DNA of 64,000 nt. Origin: Dipteris shenzhenensis. Taxonomy: Eukaryota > Polypodiophyta > Polypodiopsida > Gleicheniales. Below the pieces are notes generated by a model. It made no database searches. It was not told the DNA's origin and saw only the letters and a list, made by a program, of their open reading frames with translations. The stretch is taken from NCBI GenBank assembly GCA_047967505.1, contig CM106540.1; one strand, given 5' to 3'. Shown piece after piece: positions 1-10,053 of this stretch. Each line of letters opens with the position of its first letter. Positions within the stretch are counted from its first letter, which is position 1. Position numbers and translations under genes: made by a program.

Positions 1-27
1 GAGCTATGAGCGTAGCCTTGTGAGAGT

Positions 28-796
28 CTAATCTCTAGCTTCAAAGCGTATATCGTGGTAGGTGGAGTAAGCACTGAGTGGGGTGGAAGGTGCTGTGCGA
101 AGGGAGGTGGAGATGCGAAAGAAAAGGTATGTATGATCAGGCCCTGGGGGGAGAGGTGCTACAGTGAAGTCAGTAATGCGAGATGTGAAGACAGGGGATC
201 CCATGATGTAATCAAAAACACTAGAGCCCCCCCCATGTGGAAAGCATGTGAAACCACCTGAAGCGGGCCATCTGTCAAGACCATTATAGATAATGAGATC
301 ATGTATCTTGCCTAGGTCTAATAGGGCCTGCCCATAGGATGAGAATGGACCTTGCCTGTTAGCCGAAACCCGTAGCATACCTGCCTCCTCAAGGTCAACA
401 TCTGCCAATAGAGTGGAATCATCTCTGAAATCAAGAAGTGGTACCTGACGGGCCCTTGTCCTCGCGTTGAAGTCCCCCACTAGAAGGACTTCTCTGCGGC
501 TAGAAAAGTTAGACGGACTGATAAAGGGCAGCAAATGGGGATGTCTCATCATCACCTCGAATATCTCTGGCAAAGTGGGAGGTCTCTGAGGGGAAGTAGC
601 AAATTGCGACAAAACAGATCCTAGCTGTCCATGTGTCATATCCGGATCCAAAGAAATCTGGAATGTGTATCTCTCTGCTCTCTTGAAATGATCCCCCAAA
701 GTGTGGATCTGAAAAGGACTGCAACTCCACCTGAGCCTCGAACTCCTCGTGTACCCCTTGTCTCATCTCTGTAGGCAGACTCCCATGTATATCCAC
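28..796 (-). pseudogene. LINE ORF2 endonuclease domain, frameshifted fragment
   Basis: The larger piece (28-699) carries the hallmarks of a LINE EEP endonuclease: LLVGDFNAR (catalytic D and N), then SVFDYIMGS, then a GPDH motif in the position of the usual SDH. This domain nicks target DNA to prime reverse transcription. Upstream residues at 796-700 (SVDIHGSL... to SDPHFGGSF) are in another frame, implying an indel near 700. The expected N-terminal motifs of the fold (the asparagine of the RGL-type motif and the QE motif) are not recognisable between here and the end of ORF1, so the N-terminus is deleted or very decayed. The domain ends at the window edge and no reverse transcriptase is visible. 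Confidence 0.65.
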
Positions 797-968
797 TGAC
801 TATTGGAAGAGGGCGCTCTGGACTCTGATGTGTCTTTGTATAGAAGACTATGTCGTGGCTTGTATAGGATTCCGAGAAGTTCCCTGGTTCTGACCATAAG
901 GTACCATTACAGTTCCAAATGGTGCAGGACAGGGTCTCAGATATCTGAGTCTCATAGACCCCGCTTCC

Positions 969-2331
969 CTATGTAGGGGAGGGGGCAGGTGTCCTACGGG
1001 GGCCTGTAAGAAGTCGTCCCTCTCGTACCACTGTCCACTTCCCCTCCTTCCAGGCTTGATCCTGCTGCTGCAGCAAAGAGCGCCTCTCCTCAACCTGTAG
1101 AGGTGTGAGGTCCTCATCCATAAAGATCGCTGGCTGATCTCGAAGGACTGACTTGCGTTGTAGAGCTGAAAGTCGTGCCTGAGTGTCATGAAATCGTATG
1201 ATCAGGGGTTGCTCTTGGTTGGGATCTCTCCCCACCCGCCATGCCCTCTCTATCCTGTGCTCAGCCACACCCAGGGTAGCGGTCACGAACGCAGTCGCAT
1301 CTACCATCGGTGTAGCCTCAGTGCGTGGGATCCTGTGTACTCTGATGTTGAGAGCCTTACTGGCTCTCTGCTGCTGCTCCATTAGGGTAGCCGAAACGGT
1401 GACCCTTGCGGGTTCCCGTTTGGCCACGTCAACCCATCTGGAAGTCTCCTCAATAGCAGATTGCATGCTCGCAATCTGTGCCTCGACCACCGGGTACTCC
1501 CTGGGGCAGTGTGTATGGCTGTGACCTCCTGTCGGAGCTGCATGATATCCTGTTTGGGTCCCTGAATAAGACCCGCCTGCTCTCGAATGGCCCTAGCCTG
1601 CTCCTGTATGATGCGGCTCTGCTCCTGGTTAAAGCAGACTTGCTCCCGTGCGAAGCGAGCCAGCTCCATCTCACGCTCACGAAAACTATGTTTCTCTGTG
1701 AGTAGGGTCTCACGGGCCTCTGGTGTATCAGTCCACCCATGTCCATGCTGAAACTGTGGTGACTGTGGCATGAAAGAGTGGGACTGAGTCTGGAAACTGG
1801 GACGGTGGCTGAGTGAGGAACGGAGATGACAGTGGAATGGATGAGGAGGTCCCAACGGGGTGTGGGAGGGTGGGCTGACTGAGAGGGAGAGGGGAGAGTG
1901 AAGCGTAATGCGGCACAGTGTATGACACCTCCGAAGTAGGGGTCATAAGCTGTGCGAGAGCTGTAACAGGAGAAGAGGGAAAGGGAACAACAGCCGGCGC
2001 CATGGGCATGAGTATGTCACTGATCGTAGATGTAGATGGGGCTGAGACTGGAACTAGAGCTAGCCTGAAGCGGGGATTGAAGTCGAAGTAGAGACAGATA
2101 GAGGGAGCTGAGGTTGGAGCTGAAAACGAAACTGACACTGTAGCGTGAGTTGAGGTTGAGGTTGAGGTAGAGATAGAGGCTGAAGAAGCTGAGGCGGGTC
2201 CTACCTTTGCCTTGCTGTCTACCCCGAGTCCACTTCGGTTGTAACGTGTGTTCACATCCTCCAAATTCAGTTGTGTCGTTTGCTTTTTTTTTGTTGTTGT
2301 TATTTTCGTCTTTCTTGGCTTTGTCCCCCAT
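969..2331 (-). pseudogene. LINE ORF1 (RRM / nucleic-acid-binding protein), multiply frameshifted
   Basis: Starts with MGDKAKKDENNNNKKK at 2331. It continues in shifted frames through a Ser/Thr/Pro-rich low-complexity stretch (2264-1728) and a Glu/Gln/Arg-rich coiled-coil-like segment (EREMELARFAREQ..., 1855-1500). It ends with an RRM-like part at 1490-969 containing ALNIRVHRIPRTE, AWRVGRD, PLIIRFHD and FMDEDLTPLQVEERRSLL. The coiled coil followed by an RRM is the usual architecture of L1-type ORF1p, an RNA chaperone that coats LINE RNA. At least three frameshifts (near 2250, 1740 and 1495) break the gene. The family assignment rests on the motif pattern. Confidence 0.6.
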
Positions 2332-2574
2332 TTCTCCTAGGGTGTGAGTGCAGATCTTAGCGTTAGTGTTCAGCCGGGAGCGGGAGCACTGGTTCCCCCC
2401 CCATAATGGGAGGCACGTCCAGTGTGAGGTGGTGGAGAGGTAGGGCGGAAGCCTGAAGTGGAGAGGCAGCCAACAGGTGGAGAAGGAGGAGAGGCTAAGA
2501 TGGCGAGGTTTTTTTTTTTTTTTAATAAATAAAAGGTGGCTGTGGTTTTTTTTTTTAAATAAATTTAAGATTGT

Positions 2575-3000
2575 ACTTGATGAACATCTTGAAGTTCTGG
2601 ATGGCTTTTACTTTAGCAGAATCCATATGAAGAACTCACTTTTCTTTCCTTTAATAAATAATATGGGCTCTCTAAGGGTTTGTGGAGCAACTTTTAGATG
2701 TTGATGCTCAGTTTCATTTGGACTGAATTTCAAGATATCATTGAAGCAAGTACCCACAAAGTGTTGGTGCTGATGAAAGATCCTTTCCATCATACAATTG
2801 AAAGTTGCCAAAGCATTGGTAAGACCGAAGGGTACCACCAGATATTTGTACGATGCAAAATTACCACGAGATATCATATGCTCTAAAACTAGTCCTGATG
2901 TCTTTTGGAACTACCTTAACTCGATATTGCTTGTAAAATCATTTTATCTTTAGCTTATCTATAATATCGTCAATCCGTTTGCATTCAGTGTTGACATCAC
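2575..3000 (-). pseudogene. Ty3/gypsy reverse transcriptase relic
   Basis: Minus-strand reading gives KRIDDIIDKLK (from the usual PIPRIDDLLD...L region), VVPKDIRTSFRA, then YKYLVVPFGLTNALATFNCMMERIF and FVGTCFNDILKFS. These are the central RT motifs of a Ty3/gypsy element in the right order. The catalytic Y/F-x-DD is now FNDI, and stops occur near 2935. No LTR, integrase or RNase H is found beside it, so it is an isolated fragment. It is not part of element A, which starts at 3223 on the other strand. Confidence 0.65.
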
Positions 3001-3222
3001 CCATGTGGAAGCCCTGATTTGTTGTTGTCAAGTCTCTTTTATCTATGTAGCTGCAAGAGAGAGGTGTGAGTTTGTGAGCTGTGTATTCTTATGAATTTTT
3101 TTGAAAGGTCATTCAAGCCTAGGCATAACTGTGAACTTGGGTGCAGACTGCATGTTTGGAGCAATTGTCTAGGGAAACCTTCTGGTCCTCAAGTTTGCAA
3201 TATTTAGCACCAAGAGCTGGGC

Positions 3223-4211
3223 TGTCACCACAATGTAAATATCCTAAGTCAAACTACAGTTGACCATTTATTTGATCATAATTAAAGAGTTTTATATGTG
3301 TTAATCATGGTCAAAGAGTTCTTTTAATGGTCAAAGAATTGACGACGGTCAAAGATACTTGACTTTGGTCAAGTAAACCTGACCTCGGTTGGGGAGACTT
3401 GGTTTATTACCAAGAGGGTTAACTACGGTTAACCAGAGAACTATAGAGCTGACTACGGTCAGAGAGTGTTGACTTCGGTCAACGAGACTTGGCATGCGCC
3501 AAGAGGGTTAACCACGGTTAACCAAGATGTGCCAACTTCGGTTGGAGAGACTTGGCTATAATTAAGGTGCCTCGACCCTTGGTCAAAGCTTCTTAATTAT
3601 GATCAAGAGCGTTGACTTCGGTCAACCAGAGAATAAATATATATTTTTATATTTGTTATGTGTGCACATGTGTTCAGTGGGGACGCCCACCGTGACTAGA
3701 ACTAGTCCACAATGTGTTGTTTGCATGCAAAGCGCTAACAATTAATGGGTGCCATGGTGGTGGGCTTTAATTAATTGTTGCAGGTACTAGGAAGAGTTAT
3801 TTTCCTAGGCGCTACGGGAGCCTAATCAGAGTCTAGGAGGCGGTTCGCGTGACCAAGTGCTTCGAAGACTCCAGAGTTGCCCTTAGTGGCATGTAATTAG
3901 GAAAGTAGTGTAGAAATTGACAAGTGGCTTGTTTCCAAGAAGGGGAGCCTGAGAGCTCATGTAATGATTCATTCATTCATTCACATTTTGGATTTTCATG
4001 TATGAACAGCTCTACGCTGAACTATGTACTTCATCTTCTCTCAAGTAATAAAATCCTTCGGGGGGGTCCAGCCCGACTGTTGTCCTGGGCCCTAATGTCT
4101 CTGTTGAGAGAGGGAGAGAGGGAAAGAAATGAGAGTGTCTCTGCTGTATTTTACGACTGAGGTTACATTATAGAGAGTGTTGTTGGTTGTTTTTCTGCGG
4201 GCAGTATTTCA
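3223..4211 (+). repeat. 5' LTR of element A (989 bp)
   Basis: Begins TGTCACCACAAT and ends GCAGTATTTCA directly before the primer-binding site. It is paired with 14125-15123. U3 holds an array of small dyads (3339-3626) followed by a TATA-like stretch at 3634-3647. The transcription start, R and U5 lie downstream. A C-rich/G-run segment (about 4060-4070) and AATAAA at 4046-4051 lie in the 3' half. Scattered differences from the 3' LTR indicate an old insertion. Confidence 0.9.
3339..3626 (+). promoter_or_regulatory. U3 array of ten short dyads with tetraloop spacing, upstream of a TATA box
   Basis: Perfect inverted repeats of 5-7 bp, nearly all with 4-nt spacers, follow one another: 3339-3352, 3358-3373, 3398-3414 (5-nt spacer), 3417-3434, 3449-3462, 3468-3483, 3488-3503, 3506-3523, 3532-3545 and 3611-3626. 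Examples are GTTGAC-TTCG-GTCAAC, GGTTAAC-TACG-GTTAACC and CTTGGC-ATGC-GCCAAG. Many half-sites contain TTGAC, the W-box core bound by WRKY factors, or GTTAAC/CCAAC, which are MYB-like. A TATA-like AATAAATATATATTT follows at 3632-3646. The array recurs in the 3' LTR. It could act as an enhancer, as RNA hairpins in the 3' end of the transcript, or both; function is inference. Confidence 0.6.
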
Positions 4212-4212
4212 T

Positions 4213-4224
4213 TGGTATCAAAGC
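4213..4224 (+). other. Primer-binding site of element A (initiator-Met tRNA type)
   Basis: TGGTATCAAAGC lies one base after the 5' LTR and matches the plant Met-tRNA complement TGGTATCAGAGC with one mismatch. It primes minus-strand DNA synthesis. Confidence 0.8.
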
Positions 4225-5437
4225 AAGGCATGAATTGCCTTCTATGGCAATCACGATCAGAGAAAATAATTCCTGTGTGACGATGGAAAAATGAGCAAGG
4301 GCTTTGCTCATAGTCTGACTGACAATATACTTGTAGGTTAGAGAGGCTCCATTGATTTGGGCCTCGGGTTTCTGTGTGAAGGAAGTAACGATACTGGCGA
4401 AGCATTTGCAGAGGTATTTGCGTAGCCAGGTGCACATGGCGATAGTGCGATGGATTCGATGGGATTCGTGACGGACGTGATGGCGACTCCAAGGGTCTGT
4501 GCTATCCGTGCTTCGGGGTAGATCCAAGAGGCGCCTAACGGAAGAGTTCGTAGCAAATGAAGTGCAAAGGTTGATCACGCTGGCCACACCTTCACGCGGA
4601 TGCTTGGCGAAGGCGCGACGCGCGACGTCGTGAGAGAATCTGTCGCCCGTCTTCAGCTAAGGTCTCACACCTTAGGTGACGTGGCTTTCGTGACGTGGCA
4701 GACACGTGTACTGCGCTGACGTGGTGCCTAGCCAGGCAGCAGATGACATGGTGCACACAGGTGTGGTGCTGACATGGCAGGGCTGACAGGAAGCTGACAT
4801 GGCAGACAGGTCAGCTGCTGATGTGGGAAACTAGTGGTTCAGTTAACTTTGGTTAGTTCACCTTGGTTAGAAGGTCAGTTAGTTGGTCTAACCAAACCAG
4901 ATTGGTTAGACAAACCAGGTTTGACCAACCAACCTTGGCTGTAGTTAACCAGACCATAGTTGGTTAACTAGAATACAGTGGGTTGAATTCAGTTGGGAGC
5001 CAACCAAACCAGACCAAAACTAGTTTGGTTAGAGTAACCAGCCAGTTACTTCATCTAGTTACTGTCCCCCCAAAAAAAAAAGGACAGTTACAGAGACTGT
5101 TTCTGCTAGCAGTTTTCAACCATCTGAGAGAGTATTTACTGTCAGAAAAAGCAGAAAACAGAGAAAAATCAGAGATTTGTAGAAAAAGAGTATGCATGCC
5201 TTTGAGCAGTGAAAGGAGGGCAAAACAGATACTTTTTGAAGTCATTTGCAGTAGCCAGAAAAGAGGCATACAGCTTTAAGTTTATACCTTGAGTTGACAG
5301 CCCAGTATTGGCATAGATTGTGAATGCAAGACACCTCTTGTTGAGGTAAATTTTCTCTTTGAAAAGCAAAGACAACATGCATTAGTTGCATACACAGTGT
5401 GTGAGAAACTTGCAGATCTCAGACGAGTTGTAAGAAA
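4225..5437 (+). other. Untranslated leader of element A with regulatory-like repeats
   Basis: About 1.2 kb between primer site and gag, with no plausible gene. From 4675 to 4830 it carries a run of TGACGTGGC / GACACGTG / TGACATGGC motifs (ACGT cores of the kind bound by plant bZIP proteins). From 4840 to 5060 it carries many GGTTAG / CTAACC / GTTAACC repeats that echo the U3 vocabulary. A nine-A run sits at 5072-5080. Confidence 0.5.
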
Positions 5438-5997
5438 ATGGCTCAATCACCTATCCAGTGGGATTCACAAGATAGGGATGTACATCCAAGACAGAGAAGT
5501 GTGCAGCAAACTCAGCAAGAATTTGAGCAGATGGTACGCACTCGTATACAAGAGATGGAAAATCTCAGAAAGGATCCAAGGGCTCAGCACTTGTTTCAAG
5601 CAGAAGCTATGCCTAATGCAGCATATGATGTGCCAATGCCAGAGGCACACTCTCGTGTACAGCCAGAGAAAGAGAAGTCTCATAGGGGACGGTCTCATAG
5701 CAAGAAGAGATCGAGGCATCATCACCGATCTCCCAATCCTTCACCGAGCTCGACTTCTGCATCTTCTTCTTTATCAGATAAACCATCCACGAAAAGAAGG
5801 AAACACAAGAAGTCTAGGAAGAGTAAGTCTTCCAAAGAGACCAAGGAATTCAAAGAGGGAGGTAAATCTGTCAAGTTTATGACCTACAATGGACAGTATG
5901 GTCATACAGAAAAGCATTGCAGTTCATCAGGCAGTTTGATGCTGTATTTGGTATAGAAAAGTTTTCAGAATCCTCCAAATTAAGAATGGTCAGTTTG
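5438..5997 (+). pseudogene. gag of element A, N-terminal part (split by element B)
   Basis: MAQSPIQWDSQ... starts at 5438, followed by a Ser/Arg/Lys-rich stretch (SHSKKRSRHHH, KRRKHKKSRKSK) and KFMTYNGQYGHTEK. A one-base shift near 5920 moves the frame to QFDAVFGIEKFSESSKLRMVSL. That run ends exactly at the target duplication of element B and resumes in the same register as HLTATASAWW at 10059. Joined conceptually this is a Ty3-type Gag capsid start; the split, not decay, separates the halves. Capsid function is inferred from the second half. Confidence 0.7.
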
Positions 5998-6150
5998 TGT
6001 TATGCTCTAGCCGAGATAACATGACCTCGGATAGATCGGTGGGCATTTTCTCTTAGATGACCAACTTTTGTAATAGTTAATGTGCGCAATTAAATGGTCA
6101 AGAGAAGTAACTGCCAAGGTCCTAGGTGAGGGCGTAATGGCATTGACTAG
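5998..6150 (+). repeat. 5' LTR of element B, portion shared with the 3' copy
   Basis: Matches 9810-9962 with two transitions. Homology stops after GCATTGACTAG; the left copy goes on with GTAAGAAAAACAACG, presumably true LTR sequence that the right copy has lost. The real U5 end could not be located. Confidence 0.75.
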
Positions 6151-7121
6151 GTAAGAAAAACAACGATGGATATGAAATATATGACGCATTAGATCCCTGA
6201 GAGTTGGCTGGGAGGAATAAAAAAAAGCCATCGCCCGTGATAATTACCTACGACGTGGGAGATTTAGTAGAGAGAAACGACGAGTAGTAAGAAGACCTTT
6301 ACATTTGAGCTCTAGACTCACTAGGATTCACCCTTGAACTCTGCCCTTCTGCTTCCATTTTGTTGAAAAGGAAAATTTTTTTTTTTTAATTTTATTTTTA
6401 TTTATTATTATTTTTTTCTTTTTCGCAGAAACTCCAAAAGTACGGCACTTCAAATCCCTTTCTGTACCAGACGACTACTGCAGACTGAAAACTCGAAATA
6501 TATGTAATAAAAGGAAAGAGACGCCCCCTGGATATCCTCGAAGTTCGCAAATAACTCTGCCTTATTAGATACACGAGGTGCAATCTTCACCAACTGAACA
6601 TCTTCAGAACTCTCAATCCAAGTGCTGGCGACAGCTCTTTTGAAGCATTTCCATTACCAGGTGTCTTTTCTATGGATATATCTTTTTTTTTTTTTTTTTT
6701 TTGCAGATTGCTGCCGCTTCTGTTTTGGTATGGAAGTTCTTATCGTCACTTGCGTGGAGATGACGACGAGCAGGGAAATGTAGCTCCCTCATGTACCACC
6801 TTCACAACCCATGGTGGTATCAATGCTCCGTCGCTCGCGATGCGTCACATTTAACGCATCATGACGCCGTCCGTCAAACAGGACTTTGTCTTCGCTTGCC
6901 ACGTTACGTTACGTTCCTCACCCGTGGCCCCCTTTCTGCTAAGGTTTTCGTCAAACGATCTTCGAACCAAAAATTCGACGGGCGGCTGCGACAGTCCTTC
7001 CGTTCAGCATGTATATACAAATCTCCTGCTCAGCGTAGCGTCACGACGTCACCACCCGTCCACTATTCGTCGTCACCGACGCTCCACACCTTCCCTTTCG
7101 TAAACCTGATCCTGGGACCTG
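6151..7121 (+). other. Rest of 5' LTR / leader of element B, gag and protease absent
   Basis: Contains T-runs (6379-6390, 6685-6702) and, from about 6820 to 7100, a CpG-rich stretch unlike its surroundings. No gag zinc knuckle or protease motif is found, and RT sequence starts abruptly around 7122. Either a deletion joined leader to RT or a foreign segment replaced the missing genes. Short open frames here have no recognisable domains. Confidence 0.4.
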
Positions 7122-8279
7122 TGTGCTCTGATACCAAGTTTCTCACCTTTTGCTTCACCAGTGATATTAAAGAGGAAAAAGGATGATACGTTTCGCCTCT
7201 GTATAGATTACAGAGCATTGAATAATATCACTGTTAAGCACAGGTATCCGATGGCTCGGATTGATGATTTGCTAGATGCATTACATGGAGCCATGATTTT
7301 CAGCAAGATAGATCTTAAGTGTGGCTACCATCAGATCCGGATTAGAGCCGAGGATGTGCATAAAACCGCTTTCAGAAGCAGGTTTGGTCATTATGAGTTT
7401 TTGGTAATGCCCTTCGGACTTACCAATGCTCCAGCGACCTTCGTCATGCTTATGAACGATTTACTACGTCCGTATATCGGAAAGTTCGTAGTACATTTTA
7501 TTGACAATATCTTGATATTCAGTAAAAGTATTACTGAGCATCGTGAACACTTAAGGATAGTGTTCAGTACTTTGAGGAAAGCCAGTCTTTACGTGAATAA
7601 AAAGAAAACTATACTGTGTATGGTTAGGCTTGAGTATTTAGGGTTCATAATTACTCCACAGGGGGTAGAAATGGATCCGAAGAAAGTGGCTGCGATACTA
7701 ACTTGGCCAATCCCTCAGAGTCTGACCGCGTTGCGATCATTCTTGGGATTTGTCCAGTTTTATAGAAGGCATATCAAAGGATATTCCGAAATAGTATCGC
7801 CATTGACTGATCTGACCTCAGATAAGGTACCTTTTATTTGGGGACAGAATCAACAAGAAAGTTTTAACACCATAAAACAAGCTGTGGTCTCAGGACCGGT
7901 GTTAAAAATAGTTGATCCCCAGAAACCGTTGTTCCTAGAAACCGATGCAAGTGGCATTGCGGTAGGAGCAGTCCTCCTTCAAGAGGGAAGGCCAGTAGCC
8001 TTTGAAAGCAAGAAGCTCTCCCTCTCAAAGGAATTGGCCAACTCATGAATTGGAGTTGTATGCTGTTATCCATGCTTTGAAAACATGGAGGCATTATCTG
8101 TATGGTTCAGAGTTTTATGTGGATGTGGATCATGATACTCTGAAACATTTCTGTAAACAGCCTGACTTGAGGGGCCGCCAAGCTAGGTGGGCAGAGCTCA
8201 TGCAGGAGTTTAATCTAACGATTCGGTACCGAAGAGGAAAAGACAATAAGGTTGCTGATGCGTTGTCTCGCATTATACA
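7122..8279 (+). pseudogene. Element B reverse transcriptase and RNase H
   Basis: The frame reads LIPSFSPFASPVILKRKKDD, FRLCIDYRALN, FSKIDLKCGYHQIRI, FLVMPFGLTNAPATF and VVHFIDNILIFSKS, the Ty3 RT motif series. The catalytic Y-V/I-DD is replaced by FIDN, so activity is lost. The RNase H region follows: FLETDASGIAVGAVLLQ and PVAFESKKLS, then after a one-base shift near 8025 NWPTHELELYAVIHALKTWRHYLYGSEFYV. It ends at KVADALSRI near 8270. The family role is reverse transcription of the element's RNA. The N-terminal finger region and protease are missing. Confidence 0.85.
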
Positions 8280-9797
8280 CAACCTGAGTTTCACTGTATT
8301 AGAGAGTGCTCTAATGACCGAGATCAAAGAAACTCAAAAGGTGGACGAGTTTGTCCAGAGCTTATGGCCTAAGGCTCATGTGTTAAAACCCGGGGAAAAT
8401 GAAAAGGATGACCTGGCATCCAGAAAAGGCCAAACTTATGCAAGATATGCCATAAGGGATGGTATGCTAGTTAGAAATGGCAAGGTTGTAGTACCTGGTC
8501 AGAATGATCTCAGGCAGAGAGTCATTCGACAATGCCATGATAGCCCGTGTGCGGGACATCCAGGAGTCGAGAAGACCTATGATCTCGTGAAGCGAGATTT
8601 CTTTTGGCCAAAGATGAAAAAGCATATTCATGAGTATGTGACACGGTGTTTCTCGTGTCAAGTAAGTAAGGCCGAGCGGGTGAAGCCACCCGGACTTTTA
8701 CAGCCCTTGGAAATACCACTAAGTAAGTGGGAGAGCATTTCCATGGATTTTATTGTAGGGCTACCTGCAACACAAGGGGGATATAATTCTATCCTTGTGG
8801 TGGTTGATCGTCTAACCAAGATGGCTCACTTCATTCCGACTAGAGAGTCTGTTAGTGCCCCGCAAGTGGCGGATTTGTTCATTAGACATATATTTCGTCT
8901 GCATGGATTACCTAGATCCATCCATAGTGTCAGATCGAGATGTCAGATTTACCGGTCATTTCTGGACAGCGGTATTCGAAGACACTAAGGACTGAGTTGG
9001 GAATGAGTAGTGGGGATCATCCTGAGACGGATGGTCAGACGGAGAGAGTCAACTAGATTTTAGAGGATATGCTAAGGGCATATGTGTCATTAAGGCAACA
9101 TACATGGGACAAGTGGTTGCCATTGTTGGAGTTTGCCTACAATGATAGAAAACATTCATCTACTGGGTTCAGTCCGTTTGAACTGAACTATGGTTATAGA
9201 CCAGCCAATCCAACTATAGTTGGAGTACCTCAGAAAGTGCCTAGTGCCGCAAACTTTGTAGTTCAGATGCGGGAGATGCTAGCACCTGCGAGAGCTAATA
9301 TCCGCCAGGCTATGGATAGAGCCAAGGTGTATGCGGATGAAAATCGGTCTATAAGAGTATTTGAAGAAGGAGAAAAAGTTTTTCTGAGAATTCCTTCGAA
9401 CTCGAAGTCGTTGACTTCAGGAGAGTGTGCTAAGCTATCACCTCGATACTGTGGGCCGTGGTTAATTCTAAAGAGAATAGGCAGTGTAGCCTATAAATTA
9501 GAATTGCCACAGGGGTGTAAGGTGCACCCGGTTTTTCATGTTTCGCGCTTAAAGAAATTTTTACATGCTGGTGACTCACTAATCGAAGGTGTGGTTTTGT
9601 TTCAGGAGATAGAGGATATTGCAAGGCGCAAACCAACAAAGATCCTGGACCGAGGAACAATGCAAATACGAAATCGGAAGATACCCACGGTGTTGGTTGC
9701 ATGGCATGGTCAGCCTCTATCGGAAGCTACCTGGGAATCCGTGTACCAGTTACGGAGAGCATTCCCAGATTTCATCATCGAGGACGCTGATGCTTGA
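8280..9797 (+). pseudogene. Element B integrase with C-terminal chromodomain-like module
   Basis: The HHCC zinc finger is visible (HDSPCAGHPGVEKTY... HEYVTRCFSCQ), then the first catalytic Asp in SISMDFIVGLPA. The second Asp region (VSDRDVRF) and the Glu region (DGQTERVN) need frame changes near 8935 and 8985. A TAG at 9054-9056 replaces the glutamine usually found after ERVN. The last open stretch (9069-9797) covers WDKWLPLLEFAYND, the GPFxI-like SPRYCGPW region, FHVSRLKKF and a chromovirus-type tail VLVAWHGQPLSEATWESV. Integrase inserts the element; chromodomain-like tails are known to direct chromoviruses to chromatin. Confidence 0.85.
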
Positions 9798-9809
9798 AGA
9801 GGGAAGGAA

Positions 9810-10053
9810 TGTTATGCTCTAGCCGAGATAACATGACCTCGGATAGATCGGTGGGCATTTTCTCTTAGATGACCAACTTTTGTAATAATTAATGTGCGTA
9901 ATTAAATGGTCAAGAGAAGTAACTGCCAAGGTCCTAGGTGAGGGCGTAATGGCATTGACTAGATAGTTCTAATAGGGCTTGGGCCTAGGTGCATCTAAGA
10001 GAAAATGCCCACCGATCTATCCGAGGTCATGTTATCTCGGCTAGAGCATAACA
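9810..10053 (+). repeat. 3' LTR of element B, truncated and closed by a 62-bp inverted repeat
   Basis: Positions 9810-9871 and 9992-10053 are exact reverse complements (62 of 62 by reading), separated by 120 bp. The first 153 bp match the 5' LTR. The next ~29 bp (9963-9991) have no counterpart there. CCTAGGTG occurs both in the LTR (9933-9940) and just before the inverted arm (9984-9991), suggesting a microhomology-guided switch. The flanking GTTTG duplication shows that this abnormal end was already present at integration. Confidence 0.85.

Larger units (their letters stand above)
1..2509 (-). mobile_element. LINE-type non-LTR retrotransposon, partial, decayed
   Basis: The minus strand reads, from high to low coordinates, a GC-rich 5' leader (about 2509-2332), an ORF1-like region with an RRM-type domain (2331-969), and the start of ORF2 with an endonuclease/exonuclease/phosphatase fold (about 796-28). 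The reverse transcriptase and 3' tail would lie left of the window. Reading frames change at least four times, so this copy is dead. The 5' end abuts a T-run at 2510-2522. Order and domain content match plant L1-type LINEs. The 3' end and target-site duplication cannot be seen. Confidence 0.7.
5998..10053 (+). mobile_element. LTR retrotransposon B (Ty3/gypsy chromovirus) nested in gag of A
   Basis: Starts TGTTATGCTC and ends GAGCATAACA, flanked by the perfect 5-bp duplication GTTTG at 5993-5997 and 10054-10058. Its pol (about 7122-9797) runs on the plus strand. The first 153 bp of the left and right LTR copies differ at only two sites, so B is younger than A. It lacks gag, protease and a recognisable PBS, and its right end is abnormal: the LTR is cut after about 153 bp and closed by an inverted copy of its first 62 bp. 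Insertion after A is shown by the interruption of A's gag frame. Confidence 0.9.

Noticed and set aside
4163-4587. Minus-strand open frames in the leader of A
   Set aside because: No domains, and they overlap the LTR end and primer site.
7122-7133. Inverted Met-tRNA primer site suggesting a minus-strand element end
   Set aside because: The RT frame of B (LIPSFSPFASPV) reads straight through it, and no minus-strand LTR was found to its right, so it is listed only as a question.
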